Below are positions 44,193-54,086 of a stretch of 64,000 bases of DNA, in pieces. The notes below the pieces were generated by a model. It made no database searches. It was given only the letters and a program-made list of their open reading frames with translations, and was not told the DNA's origin. The translations under genes were made by a program, and so were the position numbers. How positions within the stretch are numbered: the first letter of the stretch is position 1; every line of letters starts with the position of its first letter. Where the stretch lies: positions 61,951 to 125,950 of the forward strand of contig JAHHHI010000064.1 of assembly GCA_019359435.1 (NCBI GenBank), given 5' to 3'. Source of the stretch: Kaiparowitsia implicata GSE-PSE-MK54-09C. Its GTDB lineage: Bacteria > Cyanobacteriota > Cyanobacteriia > Elainellales > Elainellaceae.

Positions 44193-45197
44193 ATGCTAGA
44201 AGGCTTTAACTCAGTAACCACGCCGGCTACGGTGTCCCGCCGCTTCTCCGTTGCTCCGATGATGGACTGGACGGATCGTCACTGCCGCTTCTTCCTACGC
44301 CAGCTGTCGCAAAACGCCCTGCTGTATACCGAGATGGTCACCACCGGCGCGATCCTGCATAACGACAGTGCACGATTTCTGCGCCACAGCGCGGCCGAAT
44401 ACCCGCTGGCTCTGCAGCTAGGCGGCAGCGTGCCGGCGGATCTGGCGGCCTGTGCCAAGCTGGCGCAAGAGGCGGGCTATAACGAGGTCAACCTCAACGT
44501 GGGCTGCCCCAGCGATCGGGTGCAGAACAATATGATCGGTGCCTGCCTGATGGGCCATCCGCAACTGGTCGCCGATTGCGTGAAAGCCATGCAGGATGCG
44601 GTGGATATTCCGGTAACGGTGAAGCACCGCATTGGTATCAACGGCCGCAACAGCTATGCCGAGCTGTGCGATTTCGTCGGCACCGTGCGCGATGCAGGCT
44701 GCCGCAGCTTTACTGTGCATGCACGCATTGCCATTCTCGAAGGGCTATCGCCCAAGGAGAACCGCGAGGTACCACCATTGCGTTATGAGGTGGCTGCGCA
44801 GCTTAAGCAGGACTTCCCCGAGCTGGAAATCATCCTCAACGGTGGCATCAAGACTCTGGGTGATTGCCAGCAGCACCTGCAGACCTTCGATGGCGTGATG
44901 CTGGGCCGCGAGGCGTACCACAACCCTTACCTGCTGGCGCAGGTTGACCAGCAGCTGTTTGGCTCAACGCGCGCCGTAATGAGTCGCCTCGAGGCCATGC
45001 AGAGCATGCGCGGCTATATCGCCGCACACCTCGCTGAAGGCGGCAGCATGCACCACATCACCCGCCATATGCTCGGCCTGGGCCAGGGCTTTAACGGCGC
45101 GCGGCGCTTTCGCCAGCTGCTCTCGGTGGACATTCACAAAACCAGCGAGCCCCTGGCGCTGTTCGATCAGGCGGCGCAATTGCTGCAAGGCCGCTGA
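44193..45197 (+). CDS. dusA: tRNA-dihydrouridine synthase A
   Basis: 334 residues. [38 protein letters not shown] with the catalytic Cys105, TVKHRIGI and [10 protein letters not shown] show an FMN-dependent Dus enzyme that reduces U20/U20a in tRNA. Its first 20 codons probably come from the island side: integrases of this class insert in the conserved MMDWTDRH region and restore the frame. The gene is complete and in-frame, so insertion did not destroy it. A GGAGAC site precedes the ATG. Confidence 0.95.
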   Translation: MLEGFNSVTTPATVSRRFSVAPMMDWTDRHCRFFLRQLSQNALLYTEMVTTGAILHNDSARFLRHSAAEYPLALQLGGSVPADLAACAKLAQEAGYNEVNLNVGCPSDRVQNNMIGACLMGHPQLVADCVKAMQDAVDIPVTVKHRIGINGRNSYAELCDFVGTVRDAGCRSFTVHARIAILEGLSPKENREVPPLRYEVAAQLKQDFPELEIILNGGIKTLGDCQQHLQTFDGVMLGREAYHNPYLLAQVDQQLFGSTRAVMSRLEAMQSMRGYIAAHLAEGGSMHHITRHMLGLGQGFNGARRFRQLLSVDIHKTSEPLALFDQAAQLLQGR

Positions 45198-45238
45198 CTC
45201 GGGTAAGGTCAAGACATCCGCAACCACAAGGCTGTGTC

Positions 45239-46165
45239 ATGACCTCCAAGCTGGATCAACTCAAACAGTTCACCACTGTGGTCGCCGATACCGGCGACCT
45301 CGACGCCATCGCCCGCCTGAAGCCGGTCGATGCCACCACCAACCCTTCCCTGCTGCTTAAAGCCGCTGCCATGCCTGGTTACAGCGCACTGCTGAAAAGC
45401 GCAGTGACTGCCGGCAAAGGCGATTTAGGCCTGGCCTGCGACCATTTTGGCGTCGCTGTGGGCGGTGAAATCCTCAAGATCATCCCCGGGCGCATCTCCA
45501 CCGAGGTGGATGCGCGCCTGTCCTTCGACACGCAAGCCACCCTGCGCCGCGCCGAGCGCCTGATTGGCCTATATGAAGAAGCCGGCATTGGTCGCGAGCG
45601 CGTGCTGATCAAGATCGCCTCGACCTGGGAGGGTATTCGCGCCGCCGAGCAGCTGGAAAAGGCTGGCGTCCAGTGCAACCTGACCCTGCTGTTCACCTTC
45701 GCCCAGGCCCAGGCCTGTGCCGATGCGGGTGTGTTTCTGATTTCGCCCTTCGTCGGGCGCATCTACGACTGGTACAAGAAGGCCGAAGGCCGTGATTTTG
45801 TCGGCGCAGAAGACCCTGGCGTGCAGTCGGTTACGCGCATCTACAACTACTACAAAGCCAACGCCTACCAGACCGTGGTGATGGGCGCGAGCTTCCGCAA
45901 TATCGGCCAGATCGAACAACTGGCCGGCTGCGACCGCCTGACCATCAGCCCCGAGCTGCTGCAGCAACTGGCCGATGACCAGCAGCCTCTGGCGCGCCTG
46001 CTCAGCCCTGGTAAGACTGCTGAAGCCAAGCAGAGCCTGAGTGAAAGCCAATTCCGCTGGGCCATGAATGAAGACGCCATGGGCACCGAAAAGCTGGCCG
46101 AAGGCATTCGTCTGTTTGCCCGCGATCAGGAAAAGCTGGAAAAACTGCTCACCGCTCAAGCCTGA
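45239..46165 (+). CDS. tal: Transaldolase
   Basis: 308 residues of TalB type: [53 protein letters not shown] with Schiff-base Lys125, and [19 protein letters not shown]. It transfers a dihydroxyacetone unit in the non-oxidative pentose phosphate pathway in the cytoplasm. The dusA-tal order is common in Pseudomonas. A strong terminator follows. Confidence 0.97.
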   Translation: MTSKLDQLKQFTTVVADTGDLDAIARLKPVDATTNPSLLLKAAAMPGYSALLKSAVTAGKGDLGLACDHFGVAVGGEILKIIPGRISTEVDARLSFDTQATLRRAERLIGLYEEAGIGRERVLIKIASTWEGIRAAEQLEKAGVQCNLTLLFTFAQAQACADAGVFLISPFVGRIYDWYKKAEGRDFVGAEDPGVQSVTRIYNYYKANAYQTVVMGASFRNIGQIEQLAGCDRLTISPELLQQLADDQQPLARLLSPGKTAEAKQSLSESQFRWAMNEDAMGTEKLAEGIRLFARDQEKLEKLLTAQA

Positions 46166-46175
46166 ATGGCCTGAA

Positions 46176-46213
46176 AACAAACGGGGCGCTCATTGAGCGC
46201 CCCGTTTGTTTAG
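46176..46213. terminator. Terminator between tal and hsbA-like gene
   Basis: AACAAACGGGGCGCTC / GAGCGCCCCGTTTGTT is a 16-bp perfect stem with an ATT loop, followed by T. It serves both converging genes. Confidence 0.9.
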
Positions 46214-46222
46214 CCACTCGAA

Positions 46223-46717
46223 TCAATGATGCTCGAGGGCGTTGACCAGATCGTGGAAGGCTTCGCGATTGGAGTCATTCAACCCCATCAGAATGCGGTG
46301 CGCTTCCAGCACCTTGGCGCGCACCAGCTCTTCCGACTGATCCTGCGACGGCAGATCGTCCAGACAATCCGGGCACGGCACAGGTGTGTCGACGATATTG
46401 AAGACCTGATCGAATCCCATCGACTGCAACAGTCGCGTGATATCGGCGTGGGTGGTCACCACTGTCGGCAACAGGCCGATCTTCTGCCGCGAGAGAATCG
46501 ACAGCTTGGCCAGCAGCCCAAGGGTCGTGCTGTCGATACTGCGGGTTTCGGTGAGATCAATCACGATGGCTGAGAAATTCAGCGCGGTGAAGATTTTCTC
46601 GATGGTCGAATCCAGGGCCGAACACAGCGTCAGGCGCACTTCGCCGACAAACTTCAAGATGAACGTGCCATCTTGTTCGGCAAACTGGATTCTTCCGGGG
46701 CTTATCCCAGGGTTCAT
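46223..46717 (-). CDS. hsbA: STAS-domain anti-sigma-factor antagonist, HsbA-like
   Basis: 164 residues. The STAS core has VIDLTETRSIDSTTLGLLAK with the phosphorylatable Ser in SIDSTTLG. A C-terminal extension contains PCPDC and helices. In P. aeruginosa HsbA with the phosphatase HsbR controls FlgM/HsbD and the choice between motility and biofilm. It overlaps the upstream hsbR-like gene by 4 bases, so they are co-translated partners. The symbol is by similarity and locus order. Confidence 0.85.
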   Translation of the reverse strand: MNPGISPGRIQFAEQDGTFILKFVGEVRLTLCSALDSTIEKIFTALNFSAIVIDLTETRSIDSTTLGLLAKLSILSRQKIGLLPTVVTTHADITRLLQSMGFDQVFNIVDTPVPCPDCLDDLPSQDQSEELVRAKVLEAHRILMGLNDSNREAFHDLVNALEHH

Positions 46718-47898
46718 GCAAGGTTCCTGCTTAACACCAGCAAGGCGATATCATCCGGCATATCCCCCAGATTGGCCAGCCCAAAAGCCTTGCGCAAGCC
46801 ATCCAAGGTGCCGCCCGCAGAACTGATCAGCTGCGGCAACAGGGTTTCCTTGTCTTTCAAGGTATCGCCCGGCAGCAGATCAAGGATGCCATCGGAGAGC
46901 AGCGTCAAGCTGAAGGCCTCGGGCAATTCAAGTTCCAGGTCGTTGTATTCGGCTTCGACAAACAACCCGACCGGTAAGCCACGCCCTTCCAGATAACGCG
47001 CCTGGCCGTCGCTGTAGAGCACCGGCAGCGGCAGATGGCCGCCAATGCTGTAGGTCAGGCGGTTGTTGGCCTGGTCGATCACGCCGCCAAGCATGGTCAC
47101 GTGCTTGCCCAGCTTGCAGTTGATCAGGCCACGGTTGATATGACCGAGCACTTCAGAGGGTTTGAAATCCGGCAGGTTACCGCCGCGCCGCGACTCGTAC
47201 AGCAGGCGCGTGGTCATAAACTTCAGCAGCACGGTGATAAATGCCGAAGAAGCGCCATGCCCGGACACATCGGCCAGATAAAAAGCGATACGGCTGTCAT
47301 CGACGCGGAAATAGTCGACAAAGTCGCCCGACAGGTACAGCGACGGAATGATCTGGTGGGCGAAGTTCAAGCCATCGGCCTGCCACGGCGTCACCGGCAG
47401 CATGTTCATCTGCACCTGGCGACCGGCGTTTTGATCCTCCTGCAGCAGGTGCAGGCTGGCTTGCAGTTCGCGGTTGGCGGTTTCCAGCTCGTCGCGGTAG
47501 CGCTGATTTTCCAGGCGCAAGTTGGCGCGATCCAGTGCACGACGCACTGAATGCTCAAGCACGGCAAGATCCGCCAAAGGTTTGATCAGGTAATCGGCAG
47601 CGCCCAGGCGCAAGGCCTCTACGGCATCGCTCATCACGCCTGCACCGGAGACCACGATCACCGGGGTATCCACTTGCAGGGCATTGATACGGCGGATCAG
47701 CTCGAGACCATCGACTTGCGGCATGCGCAGATCGCAGATCACCAGATCCGGCGACTCGGCATGAAAGACTTCCAGCCCCTGCAAGCCATTGGCAGCCTGC
47801 AGCACATGAAAACCACTGTCTTCCAGGTAGGCTGCGAGGCTCGCACGCACTACGTCGTCGTCATCGATTATCAGCAGCGTGGCACTGGTTTTGTGCAT
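46714..47898 (-). CDS. hsbR: Response regulator with PP2C (SpoIIE) phosphatase domain, HsbR-like
   Basis: 394 residues from ATG 47,898; the TTG extension is less likely. The receiver domain has LLIIDDDDVVRASLAAYLED, phospho-acceptor Asp in DLVICDLRMPQVDG and Lys in YLIKPL. A coiled linker is followed by a PP2C/SpoIIE domain (LSGDFVDYF, FYLADVSGHGASSAF, LTLLSDGILDLLPG). It should dephosphorylate the STAS partner. P. aeruginosa HsbR carries an additional C-terminal kinase-like domain that is not present here, so the switch may be simpler. Confidence 0.87.
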   Translation of the reverse strand: MHKTSATLLIIDDDDVVRASLAAYLEDSGFHVLQAANGLQGLEVFHAESPDLVICDLRMPQVDGLELIRRINALQVDTPVIVVSGAGVMSDAVEALRLGAADYLIKPLADLAVLEHSVRRALDRANLRLENQRYRDELETANRELQASLHLLQEDQNAGRQVQMNMLPVTPWQADGLNFAHQIIPSLYLSGDFVDYFRVDDSRIAFYLADVSGHGASSAFITVLLKFMTTRLLYESRRGGNLPDFKPSEVLGHINRGLINCKLGKHVTMLGGVIDQANNRLTYSIGGHLPLPVLYSDGQARYLEGRGLPVGLFVEAEYNDLELELPEAFSLTLLSDGILDLLPGDTLKDKETLLPQLISSAGGTLDGLRKAFGLANLGDMPDDIALLVLSRNLA

Positions 47899-48114
47899 GA
47901 GGTATCCAGGCAAACTGCGCCGGGTATGGGTTGGCTTAGTACGTCAGGGCAACCGCCTGGACGCGCGAACTCGGCTTGCTTCAAGGCGCAGACGGTACTC
48001 CCATCCGCTACGTGATTCAAGCGGGTGCCGGTCGTCGCCGCACGACTTTACACCTCAAATCGGCGAAGGTTATAAGAGCTGCAGGACAGCCCCCATAACA
48101 AGAGGAAAAAGCCC

Positions 48115-48414
48115 ATGAGCCAAAATGATCGTGCCTACAGTGAGAAACGCGATTACATCCGCATGCGGCTAGAAGCCCCCGTCACCCTGCACCATGACGG
48201 CAAGGAAATCCCTGCATTGTGCCTCGACCTGTCCAGCACCGGCATGCAGCTGGAAGCAGAAAGCGCAGTAAAGATGGGCGACAAGGTACGCGTGCACATC
48301 GCTTCTGATCACAACGAATTACGCGGCCTGGATGCCCAAGCCGAAGTGATGCGCGTCAGCACGATGGAAGACGGCCGCCAGGCATTAGGTTTGGCGATTA
48401 TTTCCATGAGCTGA
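48115..48414 (+). CDS. PilZ-domain protein
   Basis: 99 residues. The c-di-GMP-binding motifs RxxxR (KRDYIRMRLEAPV) and D/N-x-S-x-x-G (CLDLSSTGMQLE) are both complete. It probably responds to c-di-GMP and lies beside the HsbR/HsbA-like pair, a signalling neighbourhood. AGAGGAAA precedes the start. A bidirectional terminator follows. Confidence 0.92.
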   Translation: MSQNDRAYSEKRDYIRMRLEAPVTLHHDGKEIPALCLDLSSTGMQLEAESAVKMGDKVRVHIASDHNELRGLDAQAEVMRVSTMEDGRQALGLAIISMS

Positions 48415-48429
48415 AATACTCGGACAACA

Positions 48430-48461
48430 AAAAAGGCGGCCCGCAATGGCCGCCTTTTTTG
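48430..48461. terminator. Bidirectional terminator pilZ / mlaA
   Basis: AAAAAAGGCGGCC / GGCCGCCTTTTTT with a short loop between two converging genes. Confidence 0.9.
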
Positions 48462-48474
48462 TTTACGCAACGAC

Positions 48475-49179
48475 TCAGAAATCGTCTTCAACCTCACCAT
48501 CGCGCACTTTAAATTCGCGATTCTGCAGGTAGGCATTGCGGATAAAGATGTACTTGTCACCGCTGACCATACGCTCGGCCTTGAGCAAGCTGGCCCGCAC
48601 GTCGACTGCCTGAACGCCGCGCACCACATTGCGCGTCGGCACGTGATCGATAAACGCAGGCGCGGTCAACATGCTGTCCGGCACCTTGCCGAAGGCATCA
48701 CGCACGGTGCTCGGCCCCAACAGCGGCAGCACCACGTAAGGCCCACTATTGAGCCCCCAGACGCCCATGGTCTGACCGAAATCCTCATCGCTGCGCTGCA
48801 GGCCCATGGCGCTGCCCACATCGAAGAAGCCCAGCAGGCCGAAGGTGGTGTTGAAGATCAAACGGCCGCCATCAACGCCGGCATCATGCAACTTGCCTTG
48901 CAGCAGGTTGTTGGCCAGGTTGCCGACATCACCGATGTTGCGGAAAACGTTGTGCACGCCATCTTCAAGAAACTGCGGCGTTACCGCCTGGTAACCCTTG
49001 GCCAACGGCTTGAGAGTATAGGTATCAACGTTATCGTTGACCCGAAACATAAAGCGGTTGTAACCCTGCCACGGGTCTTCTTCGTTGGCTTGCGCCAGTG
49101 CAGGCAGCAACAGCACGCCGGTACAGGCAATCAACAGGCTCAATCGTTCAATCCAGCTCGCACCGGTCACACGCATCAC
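48475..49179 (-). CDS. mlaA: MlaA (VacJ), outer-membrane lipid asymmetry protein
   Basis: 234 residues; a start two codons in is equally possible. A signal peptide (LSLLIACTGVLLLPALAQA) is followed by DPWQGYNRFMFRVNDNVDTY, NLANNLLQGK, GLLGFFDVGSAMGL and GVWGLNSGPYVVLPLLGPST. It extracts surface phospholipid with the Mla pathway. The signal ends without a lipobox Cys, so unlike the E. coli protein it may be a soluble or porin-held form, as appears usual in Pseudomonas. Confidence 0.93.
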   Translation of the reverse strand: MMRVTGASWIERLSLLIACTGVLLLPALAQANEEDPWQGYNRFMFRVNDNVDTYTLKPLAKGYQAVTPQFLEDGVHNVFRNIGDVGNLANNLLQGKLHDAGVDGGRLIFNTTFGLLGFFDVGSAMGLQRSDEDFGQTMGVWGLNSGPYVVLPLLGPSTVRDAFGKVPDSMLTAPAFIDHVPTRNVVRGVQAVDVRASLLKAERMVSGDKYIFIRNAYLQNREFKVRDGEVEDDF

Positions 49180-49410
49180 AGTCGCTCCTTGAAAATGCTC
49201 AGGCTGCCACAGGCGGCCAAATCAGGCCGCGCAGTATAAGGCGGCAGCTCTATAAATAGGCAGCATAGCGGACGAACAAATAGCTGAAAAATCTTACCGC
49301 CTGTTGCCGTACAGCCCAGTGATTGGCGGCAACGCGAACGGAAATAAAGCCTTCATCTGCCTGTAACCTGAAAGCGCTAGCCTGGACTAGACCATTTTCA
49401 AGGACGGCCC

Positions 49411-50121
49411 ATGCAAACGCCCACCAACTCGCCCGCCTTCACCGCCATCCTGTTTAGCCTGTCCGGCTGCCTGGTTGATTTCGGCGCACGCACCATCCCC
49501 CTCACTCTTCAACGCCTCTATCCAAAGGCAGCCAATCAGCAGAGCCTGCAGCAGGCCCTGGGCCGTGAACCCTTGGCTGAAGAATGGCAGGCCTATCAGC
49601 AGGCCCTCTGTGAAACCGCATGCGAGCATGCCGAAGCCACGCATGCCGCCCTGCCCCTGCTTGAACAGCTACACCAACAGGCGGTGCCCTGCGCCTGGCT
49701 GGATGAGCTACCGCGCGACGCCAGCATCAGCCTGGCCAGCGCCCTACCAAACTGGTTACCCGGCACATCCAGTCACAGCACGCGCCCATGGCCGGCACCC
49801 GACGCCGTCTGGCGCAGTTTGATGGAGCTGCAGGTTGATCAGCTTGAAGGCTGCGTACTGGTCAGTGGCGAACCGCGCCTGCTGCAGGCCGCGTTGAATG
49901 CCGGCACCTGGACCATCGGCCTGGCCATCAGTGGCCCGCTCTGCGGCCTGGCACCAGCTGATTGGCAGAGCCTGCCGATGGCCGAACGTGACCGCCTGCG
50001 TAGCCAGGCCACGTTGAGTCTGTATCGCCTGGGCGTGCATTCGGTGATTGACCAGCTCAGCGACCTGCCCACCTGCCTGGCCGACCTCAGTCTGCGTCGC
50101 CACAAGGGCGAGAAGCCCTGA
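49411..50121 (+). CDS. HAD-like hydrolase-related hypothetical protein
   Basis: 236 residues. The start AILFSLSGCLVDFGARTIPL resembles the HAD/phosphonatase opening F-D-x-x-G-x-L-x-D, but the nucleophile Asp is replaced by Ser (FSLSG). Later parts (CVLVSGEPRLLQAALNAGTW TIGL, HSVIDQLSDLP) resemble the HAD motif III/IV region. It is therefore probably a catalytically altered HAD protein. It is chromosomal, with ribosome site GGACGG. Confidence 0.65.
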   Translation: MQTPTNSPAFTAILFSLSGCLVDFGARTIPLTLQRLYPKAANQQSLQQALGREPLAEEWQAYQQALCETACEHAEATHAALPLLEQLHQQAVPCAWLDELPRDASISLASALPNWLPGTSSHSTRPWPAPDAVWRSLMELQVDQLEGCVLVSGEPRLLQAALNAGTWTIGLAISGPLCGLAPADWQSLPMAERDRLRSQATLSLYRLGVHSVIDQLSDLPTCLADLSLRRHKGEKP

Positions 50122-50269
50122 GCAAGCGCCAGATTGCCGGCTGAATCAGTGCCTCACGCTTGATCCAAAGCAAGCAAAGGCGCCAGGCTTGGATTAACCT
50201 GAAGGCATGCAGAACCTTTCGCCCACGCGCGAGGTCAGTCAATCTGTCGATTACCCAAGGGAGAATTCC

Positions 50270-50536
50270 ATGCCTGCAAGCCGCCTGCAGCAACAACTGC
50301 AAGACCTGCGCGACCAACTTGCCGAACAGCCGCCACTGACTGAAGAAGAACGTGCCGAACTGTTTGTACTGACCCAGGAAATTGAACTGCAGCTGGCCCG
50401 TCAGGCTGCAGCTGCCCCCGACGCAACCCTGATCGACGGGGTCAACCTCGCAGTGGAACGCTTCGAAGCCAGCCACCCGACCCTCGCCGGCACCCTGCGC
50501 AATATCGTGCAGAGCCTGGCTAACATGGGCATCTAA
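50270..50536 (+). CDS. DUF4404 family protein
   Basis: 88 residues from ATG 50,270 with AAGGGAG upstream. Features are an N-terminal coiled coil (LQQQLQDLRDQLAEQPPLTE), an Ala/Pro linker and a C-terminal helix pair (HPTLAGTLRNIVQSLANMGI). The family has no known function. It is soluble and acidic. Confidence 0.85.
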   Translation: MPASRLQQQLQDLRDQLAEQPPLTEEERAELFVLTQEIELQLARQAAAAPDATLIDGVNLAVERFEASHPTLAGTLRNIVQSLANMGI

Positions 50537-50554
50537 ACGCACGCAGCACTAACA

Positions 50555-50581
50555 AAAACCCCAGCACGTAGCTGGGGTTTT
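50555..50581. terminator. Bidirectional terminator
   Basis: AAAACCCCAGC / GCTGGGGTTTT with loop ACGTA between the DUF4404 gene and queF. Confidence 0.9.
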
Positions 50582-50584
50582 GCA

Positions 50585-51415
50585 TTACTGGCGCACCAAA
50601 CGCTGATTATCTGGGCTGATGGACCCGCTGCTGCGATAGGGGTTGATATCCAACCCGCCACGCCGCACATAACGCGCATACACCATCAGGTGCTCAGGCT
50701 TGAGCAGGCGCTGCAGGTCGAGAAAGATTCGCTCCACGCACTGCTCGTGAAAATCCGCATGCTGGCGAAAGCTCACCAGGTAGGCCAGCAGGCTCGCGTG
50801 ATCCAGCGCCAAGCCACGGTACTGCACCACCAGCGTGCCCCAATCCGGCTGGCCGGTGACTGGGCAATTGGATTTGAGCAGATGGCTGTGCAGGCTCTCT
50901 TCGACCACTCGCGTGGCATCACAGCGCAGCAGCTCAGGCTGCGGCTGCGCATAGTTGCTGATGGCTACATCCAGCTCGTCAATGCAGATACCTGGCGCGG
51001 CCTGCACACCGTCGGTCGTCACCTCAGCCAGGCTGCGCACACGCACGCCAACCGGTTTGCCGGCGGCTGCCGAGAGGTCCTTTACCAGTACCGCCGCCAG
51101 TTCGTCAGCGCTGTTGAACACCGACTGGTTTAGCGAGTTGAGGTACAGCTTGAAGGATTTAGACTCGATGATATTGGGCGAGTCGGCGGGAATGGCGAAC
51201 TCACCCATGGCCACCACCGGCTTGCCCGACGGCAACAGCCAGGACAGCTCGAAACAGTTCCAGAAGTCTACGCCCTGATACGGCAATGTCTCGGCGCTCA
51301 GGCCCAGCTCCGCCCATTTCGCGGCACGCGGAATCGGGAACAACAAGGACGGGGTGTAGGTAGCGATGTATTCGCTGGATTTGCCCAGTGGCGAATCTTC
51401 GGCGGCGGGATGCAT
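50585..51415 (-). CDS. queF: NADPH-dependent 7-cyano-7-deazaguanine reductase
   Basis: 276 residues from the ATG at 51,415 ([20 protein letters not shown]). The longer frame runs into the pyrF side and is rejected. Motifs are [17 protein letters not shown] and [17 protein letters not shown] with the catalytic Cys. It is the long, bimodular QueF of gamma-proteobacteria and reduces preQ0 to preQ1 for queuosine in tRNA. Confidence 0.96.
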   Translation of the reverse strand: MHPAAEDSPLGKSSEYIATYTPSLLFPIPRAAKWAELGLSAETLPYQGVDFWNCFELSWLLPSGKPVVAMGEFAIPADSPNIIESKSFKLYLNSLNQSVFNSADELAAVLVKDLSAAAGKPVGVRVRSLAEVTTDGVQAAPGICIDELDVAISNYAQPQPELLRCDATRVVEESLHSHLLKSNCPVTGQPDWGTLVVQYRGLALDHASLLAYLVSFRQHADFHEQCVERIFLDLQRLLKPEHLMVYARYVRRGGLDINPYRSSGSISPDNQRLVRQ

Positions 51416-51510
51416 GGAGAAAACCTGGCTAGTCGAGACGCGGCGATTGTATACAACTTTCAAAGCAGATTCAGGGTGGCAAGGCCGATGCCGGCCTTGC
51501 CACAGCAGCA

Positions 51511-52209
51511 TCAGGCCAGCTCAGCTACCACCGCTGCCAACGCCTGGGCGGGATTAGCAGCCTGGCTGATCGGCCGGCCGATCACCAGATAATCAGAACC
51601 CACATCCAGCGCCTGACGCGGAGTCAGAATACGGCGCTGGTCGTCCTGAGCGCTGCCAGCCGGACGAATCCCCGGCGTCACCAGTTGCAGCGCCGGGTAA
51701 GCGGCCTTCAGCGCCTGCGCTTCCTGAGCCGAACACACCAGGCCATCCAGACCGGCCTGCGCAGCCAGCCCAGCGAGACGCAGCACCTGCGCCTGCGGTT
51801 CGAGATCCAGGCCAACGCCCGCAAGGTCTTCGCGCTCCATGCTGGTCAGCACGGTTACACCGATCAGCAGCGGCTTGGCCCCAGCGAGCTTGTCTAGGGT
51901 TTCGCGGCAGGCCGCCATCATGCGCAGGCCACCCGAGCAGTGCACATTGACCATCCACACACCCATTTCGGCCGCGGCTTTGACCGCCATGGCAGTGGTG
52001 TTGGGAATATCGTGGAATTTCAGATCGAGAAACACCTCGAAGCCCTTGCCGGCCAACACGTTGACGATCTCCGGCCCGCAACGGGTGAACAGCTCCTTGC
52101 CCACTTTTACCCGACACAACTTGGGATCGAGCTGATCAGCCAATGCCAGCGCGGCATCACGGGTCGGGAAATCCAGGGCAACGATGATCGGGGTCTGGCA
52201 GGCGGACAT
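51511..52209 (-). CDS. pyrF: Orotidine 5'-phosphate decarboxylase
   Basis: 232 residues from ATG 52,209 ([20 protein letters not shown]). Motifs are [15 protein letters not shown], the catalytic [12 protein letters not shown] and [18 protein letters not shown] near the phosphate. It performs the last step of UMP synthesis. The longer in-frame start is unlikely. Confidence 0.97.
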   Translation of the reverse strand: MSACQTPIIVALDFPTRDAALALADQLDPKLCRVKVGKELFTRCGPEIVNVLAGKGFEVFLDLKFHDIPNTTAMAVKAAAEMGVWMVNVHCSGGLRMMAACRETLDKLAGAKPLLIGVTVLTSMEREDLAGVGLDLEPQAQVLRLAGLAAQAGLDGLVCSAQEAQALKAAYPALQLVTPGIRPAGSAQDDQRRILTPRQALDVGSDYLVIGRPISQAANPAQALAAVVAELA

Positions 52210-52335
52210 GGGCGGGCTCTCGGGCAAGACAAATTCGGCGCGCATTGTAGCGGATGCGCCGCAGGCTTGCCGCTCCAGTGATCCGCCCGCCTCGCCCACG
52301 GCTCAAACAGAGCCGCAGCCAACCATGACTTACCG

Positions 52336-52806
52336 CTACTCGGCAGGCTCAGCCACGCGCGCATCCGGCGCCGCAAACGCCTGGCGAAAGCTGAACGCCT
52401 GCGCGCTGGCGCCCTGCTCACGCAACAACGCCAAGCGCTCGGCAGCCTCTTGCACCGATGGTCGATGCCCCGTCGGCACCCACCACAGCACCATATGCGC
52501 CGCTTCGACCTTGCTGAACCACTCCTGGCGACGCTTGAGCATCTCGGTATGGGCGGACTTGTAGACGTAATCGCTGAGCGCCTGCACATCGCGCCATACC
52601 GACAGATTCACCAGCACATCGTCACCAAACGGGCGAAACGCCGTGGCATCGCCCGCCTCGTCCTGCAAGCGCCAGATATAGCCGGGCGAGGCTTCCGCCA
52701 GCGCATTGATGCGCTCCAGATTGGCGACAAAGTCGGCCATGCTTGGCGACTCCAGCGGCTCCTTCATCGTGGCGATATTCAACTGCGCGAGTTGATAACT
52801 AGACAT
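52336..52806 (-). CDS. DUF3291 protein (dimeric alpha-beta barrel type)
   Basis: 156 residues: YQLAQLNIATMKEPLESPSM then FVANLERINALAEASPGYIW RL and SVWRDVQALSDYVYKSAHTE. These match the DUF3291 family, related to antibiotic-biosynthesis-monooxygenase-like barrels. Its function is unknown. It stands alone. Confidence 0.85.
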   Translation of the reverse strand: MSSYQLAQLNIATMKEPLESPSMADFVANLERINALAEASPGYIWRLQDEAGDATAFRPFGDDVLVNLSVWRDVQALSDYVYKSAHTEMLKRRQEWFSKVEAAHMVLWWVPTGHRPSVQEAAERLALLREQGASAQAFSFRQAFAAPDARVAEPAE

Positions 52807-52900
52807 CAATGCTCTCCTTATTTATGTAAATCCCTGAATAACCACTGCCCTGACTGAGTCCTATAAGCGCATCACAGCTTCGATGCACATGGTCAGCGAC

Positions 52901-53134
52901 TCAGCGCGCCATGGGATCATCCCAGAATGAGCGCTCGCTTTCCTGGATAACATCCGCGCGGCTTAAGCCCAGGTCCTTCAACGCCGCATCATCGAGCATG
53001 GCCAGGCGCCGCCGTTGTTCGGCCAGCTGCCACCAGCGGGCAAACTGGCGGCCAACCGCACGCAGTATTTCAAACGGCCGGCGGCCCTGTAAGCGTCCGG
53101 CACTGACTAATGCATAACCTTTTTGACCTTTCAT
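52901..53134 (-). CDS. DUF1127 (YjiS-like) small protein
   Basis: 77 residues from ATG 53,134 with a GGAGGGCGAC site. The C-terminal part RWWQLAEQRRRLAMLDDAAL KDLGLSRADV is the DUF1127 signature, a short Arg-rich RNA-binding-like module. It diverges from the LysR gene, which may control it. Confidence 0.88.
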   Translation of the reverse strand: MKGQKGYALVSAGRLQGRRPFEILRAVGRQFARWWQLAEQRRRLAMLDDAALKDLGLSRADVIQESERSFWDDPMAR

Positions 53135-53231
53135 CTCGTCGCCCTCCTTGTGGGGTTGGCGACAGTCTCGCGCTCGGCTTATGATCAATCCAACGAATGT
53201 TTCTTATGCAATGCATCTCGGAGATTGATGT

Positions 53232-54086
53232 ATGGCCAGCTACCCGAGCATCGATAGCGAACTGCTGCGCACCTTTGTCGCGATTGCGGATCACGGAGGT
53301 TTTACCCGCGCTGCGGAAATGGTCAACCGCACCCAGTCGGCCGTCAGCATGCAGATGAAGCGCCTGGAAGACGACGTGGTGCAGCGCCCGCTGTTTGTGC
53401 GCGACGGGCGCCAGTTCAGCCTCACCGCCGAAGGCCAGTTACTGCTCGGTTATGCCCGGCGCATTCTCAAATTGCACAGTGAAGTGATGACCAGCATGCG
53501 TGCCCCACATATGGTTGGCACCGTGCGCATCGGCACGCCGGACGACTATGTGATGCGCTTTATGCCGGGCATTCTTTCGCGCTTCGCCCAGGCCTATCCA
53601 CTGGTGCAGGTGGAATTGCACTGCGAGCCTTCGTTCCAGCTGTTGCAGCGCCAGGACCTCGACCTGACCATCGTCACCCGCGAACCCGGCACCGAAATTG
53701 GCCAACTGCTGCGCCAAGAACGCATTGTCTGGGCCGAAGCCCATGGCTTCAGCCCGCATGAGCAGGAACCGCTACCACTGGCGATGTTCAATGCTCAGTG
53801 TTTCTGCCGCTCCTGGGCCTGCAACGCGCTGGACGCCATGGAGCGCGAATACCGGATTGCCTACACCAGCCCAAGCCTGTCGGCGATCATGGCGGTTGTC
53901 AGCGCGGGCCTGGCGATTACCGCTCAGCTGCAAAGCCTGATTACCCCGGACATGCGCATCATCGGTACTGCCGAGGGCCTGCCGGTGATGCCCTCCGCCA
54001 GTATCGTGCTACTGCGTAACAGCCAGACCCAGTCGCAGGTCACCGAGACCCTGGCCGAACAAATCGTCGAAGGTTTCAGACTTTAA
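53232..54086 (+). CDS. LysR-family regulator
   Basis: 284 residues. The N-terminal winged helix (FTRAAEMVNRTQSAVSMQMK RLE) is followed by an effector domain (GTVRIGTPDDYVMRFMPGIL). It is divergent from the DUF1127 gene with 97 bases between starts. The effector is unknown. Its 3' end overlaps the transporter gene on the other strand by 11 bases. Confidence 0.92.
   Translation: MASYPSIDSELLRTFVAIADHGGFTRAAEMVNRTQSAVSMQMKRLEDDVVQRPLFVRDGRQFSLTAEGQLLLGYARRILKLHSEVMTSMRAPHMVGTVRIGTPDDYVMRFMPGILSRFAQAYPLVQVELHCEPSFQLLQRQDLDLTIVTREPGTEIGQLLRQERIVWAEAHGFSPHEQEPLPLAMFNAQCFCRSWACNALDAMEREYRIAYTSPSLSAIMAVVSAGLAITAQLQSLITPDMRIIGTAEGLPVMPSASIVLLRNSQTQSQVTETLAEQIVEGFRL

Noticed and set aside
51593..52117. 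174-codon frame overlapping pyrF
   Set aside because: Gly/Arg-rich shadow; pyrF is unmistakable.
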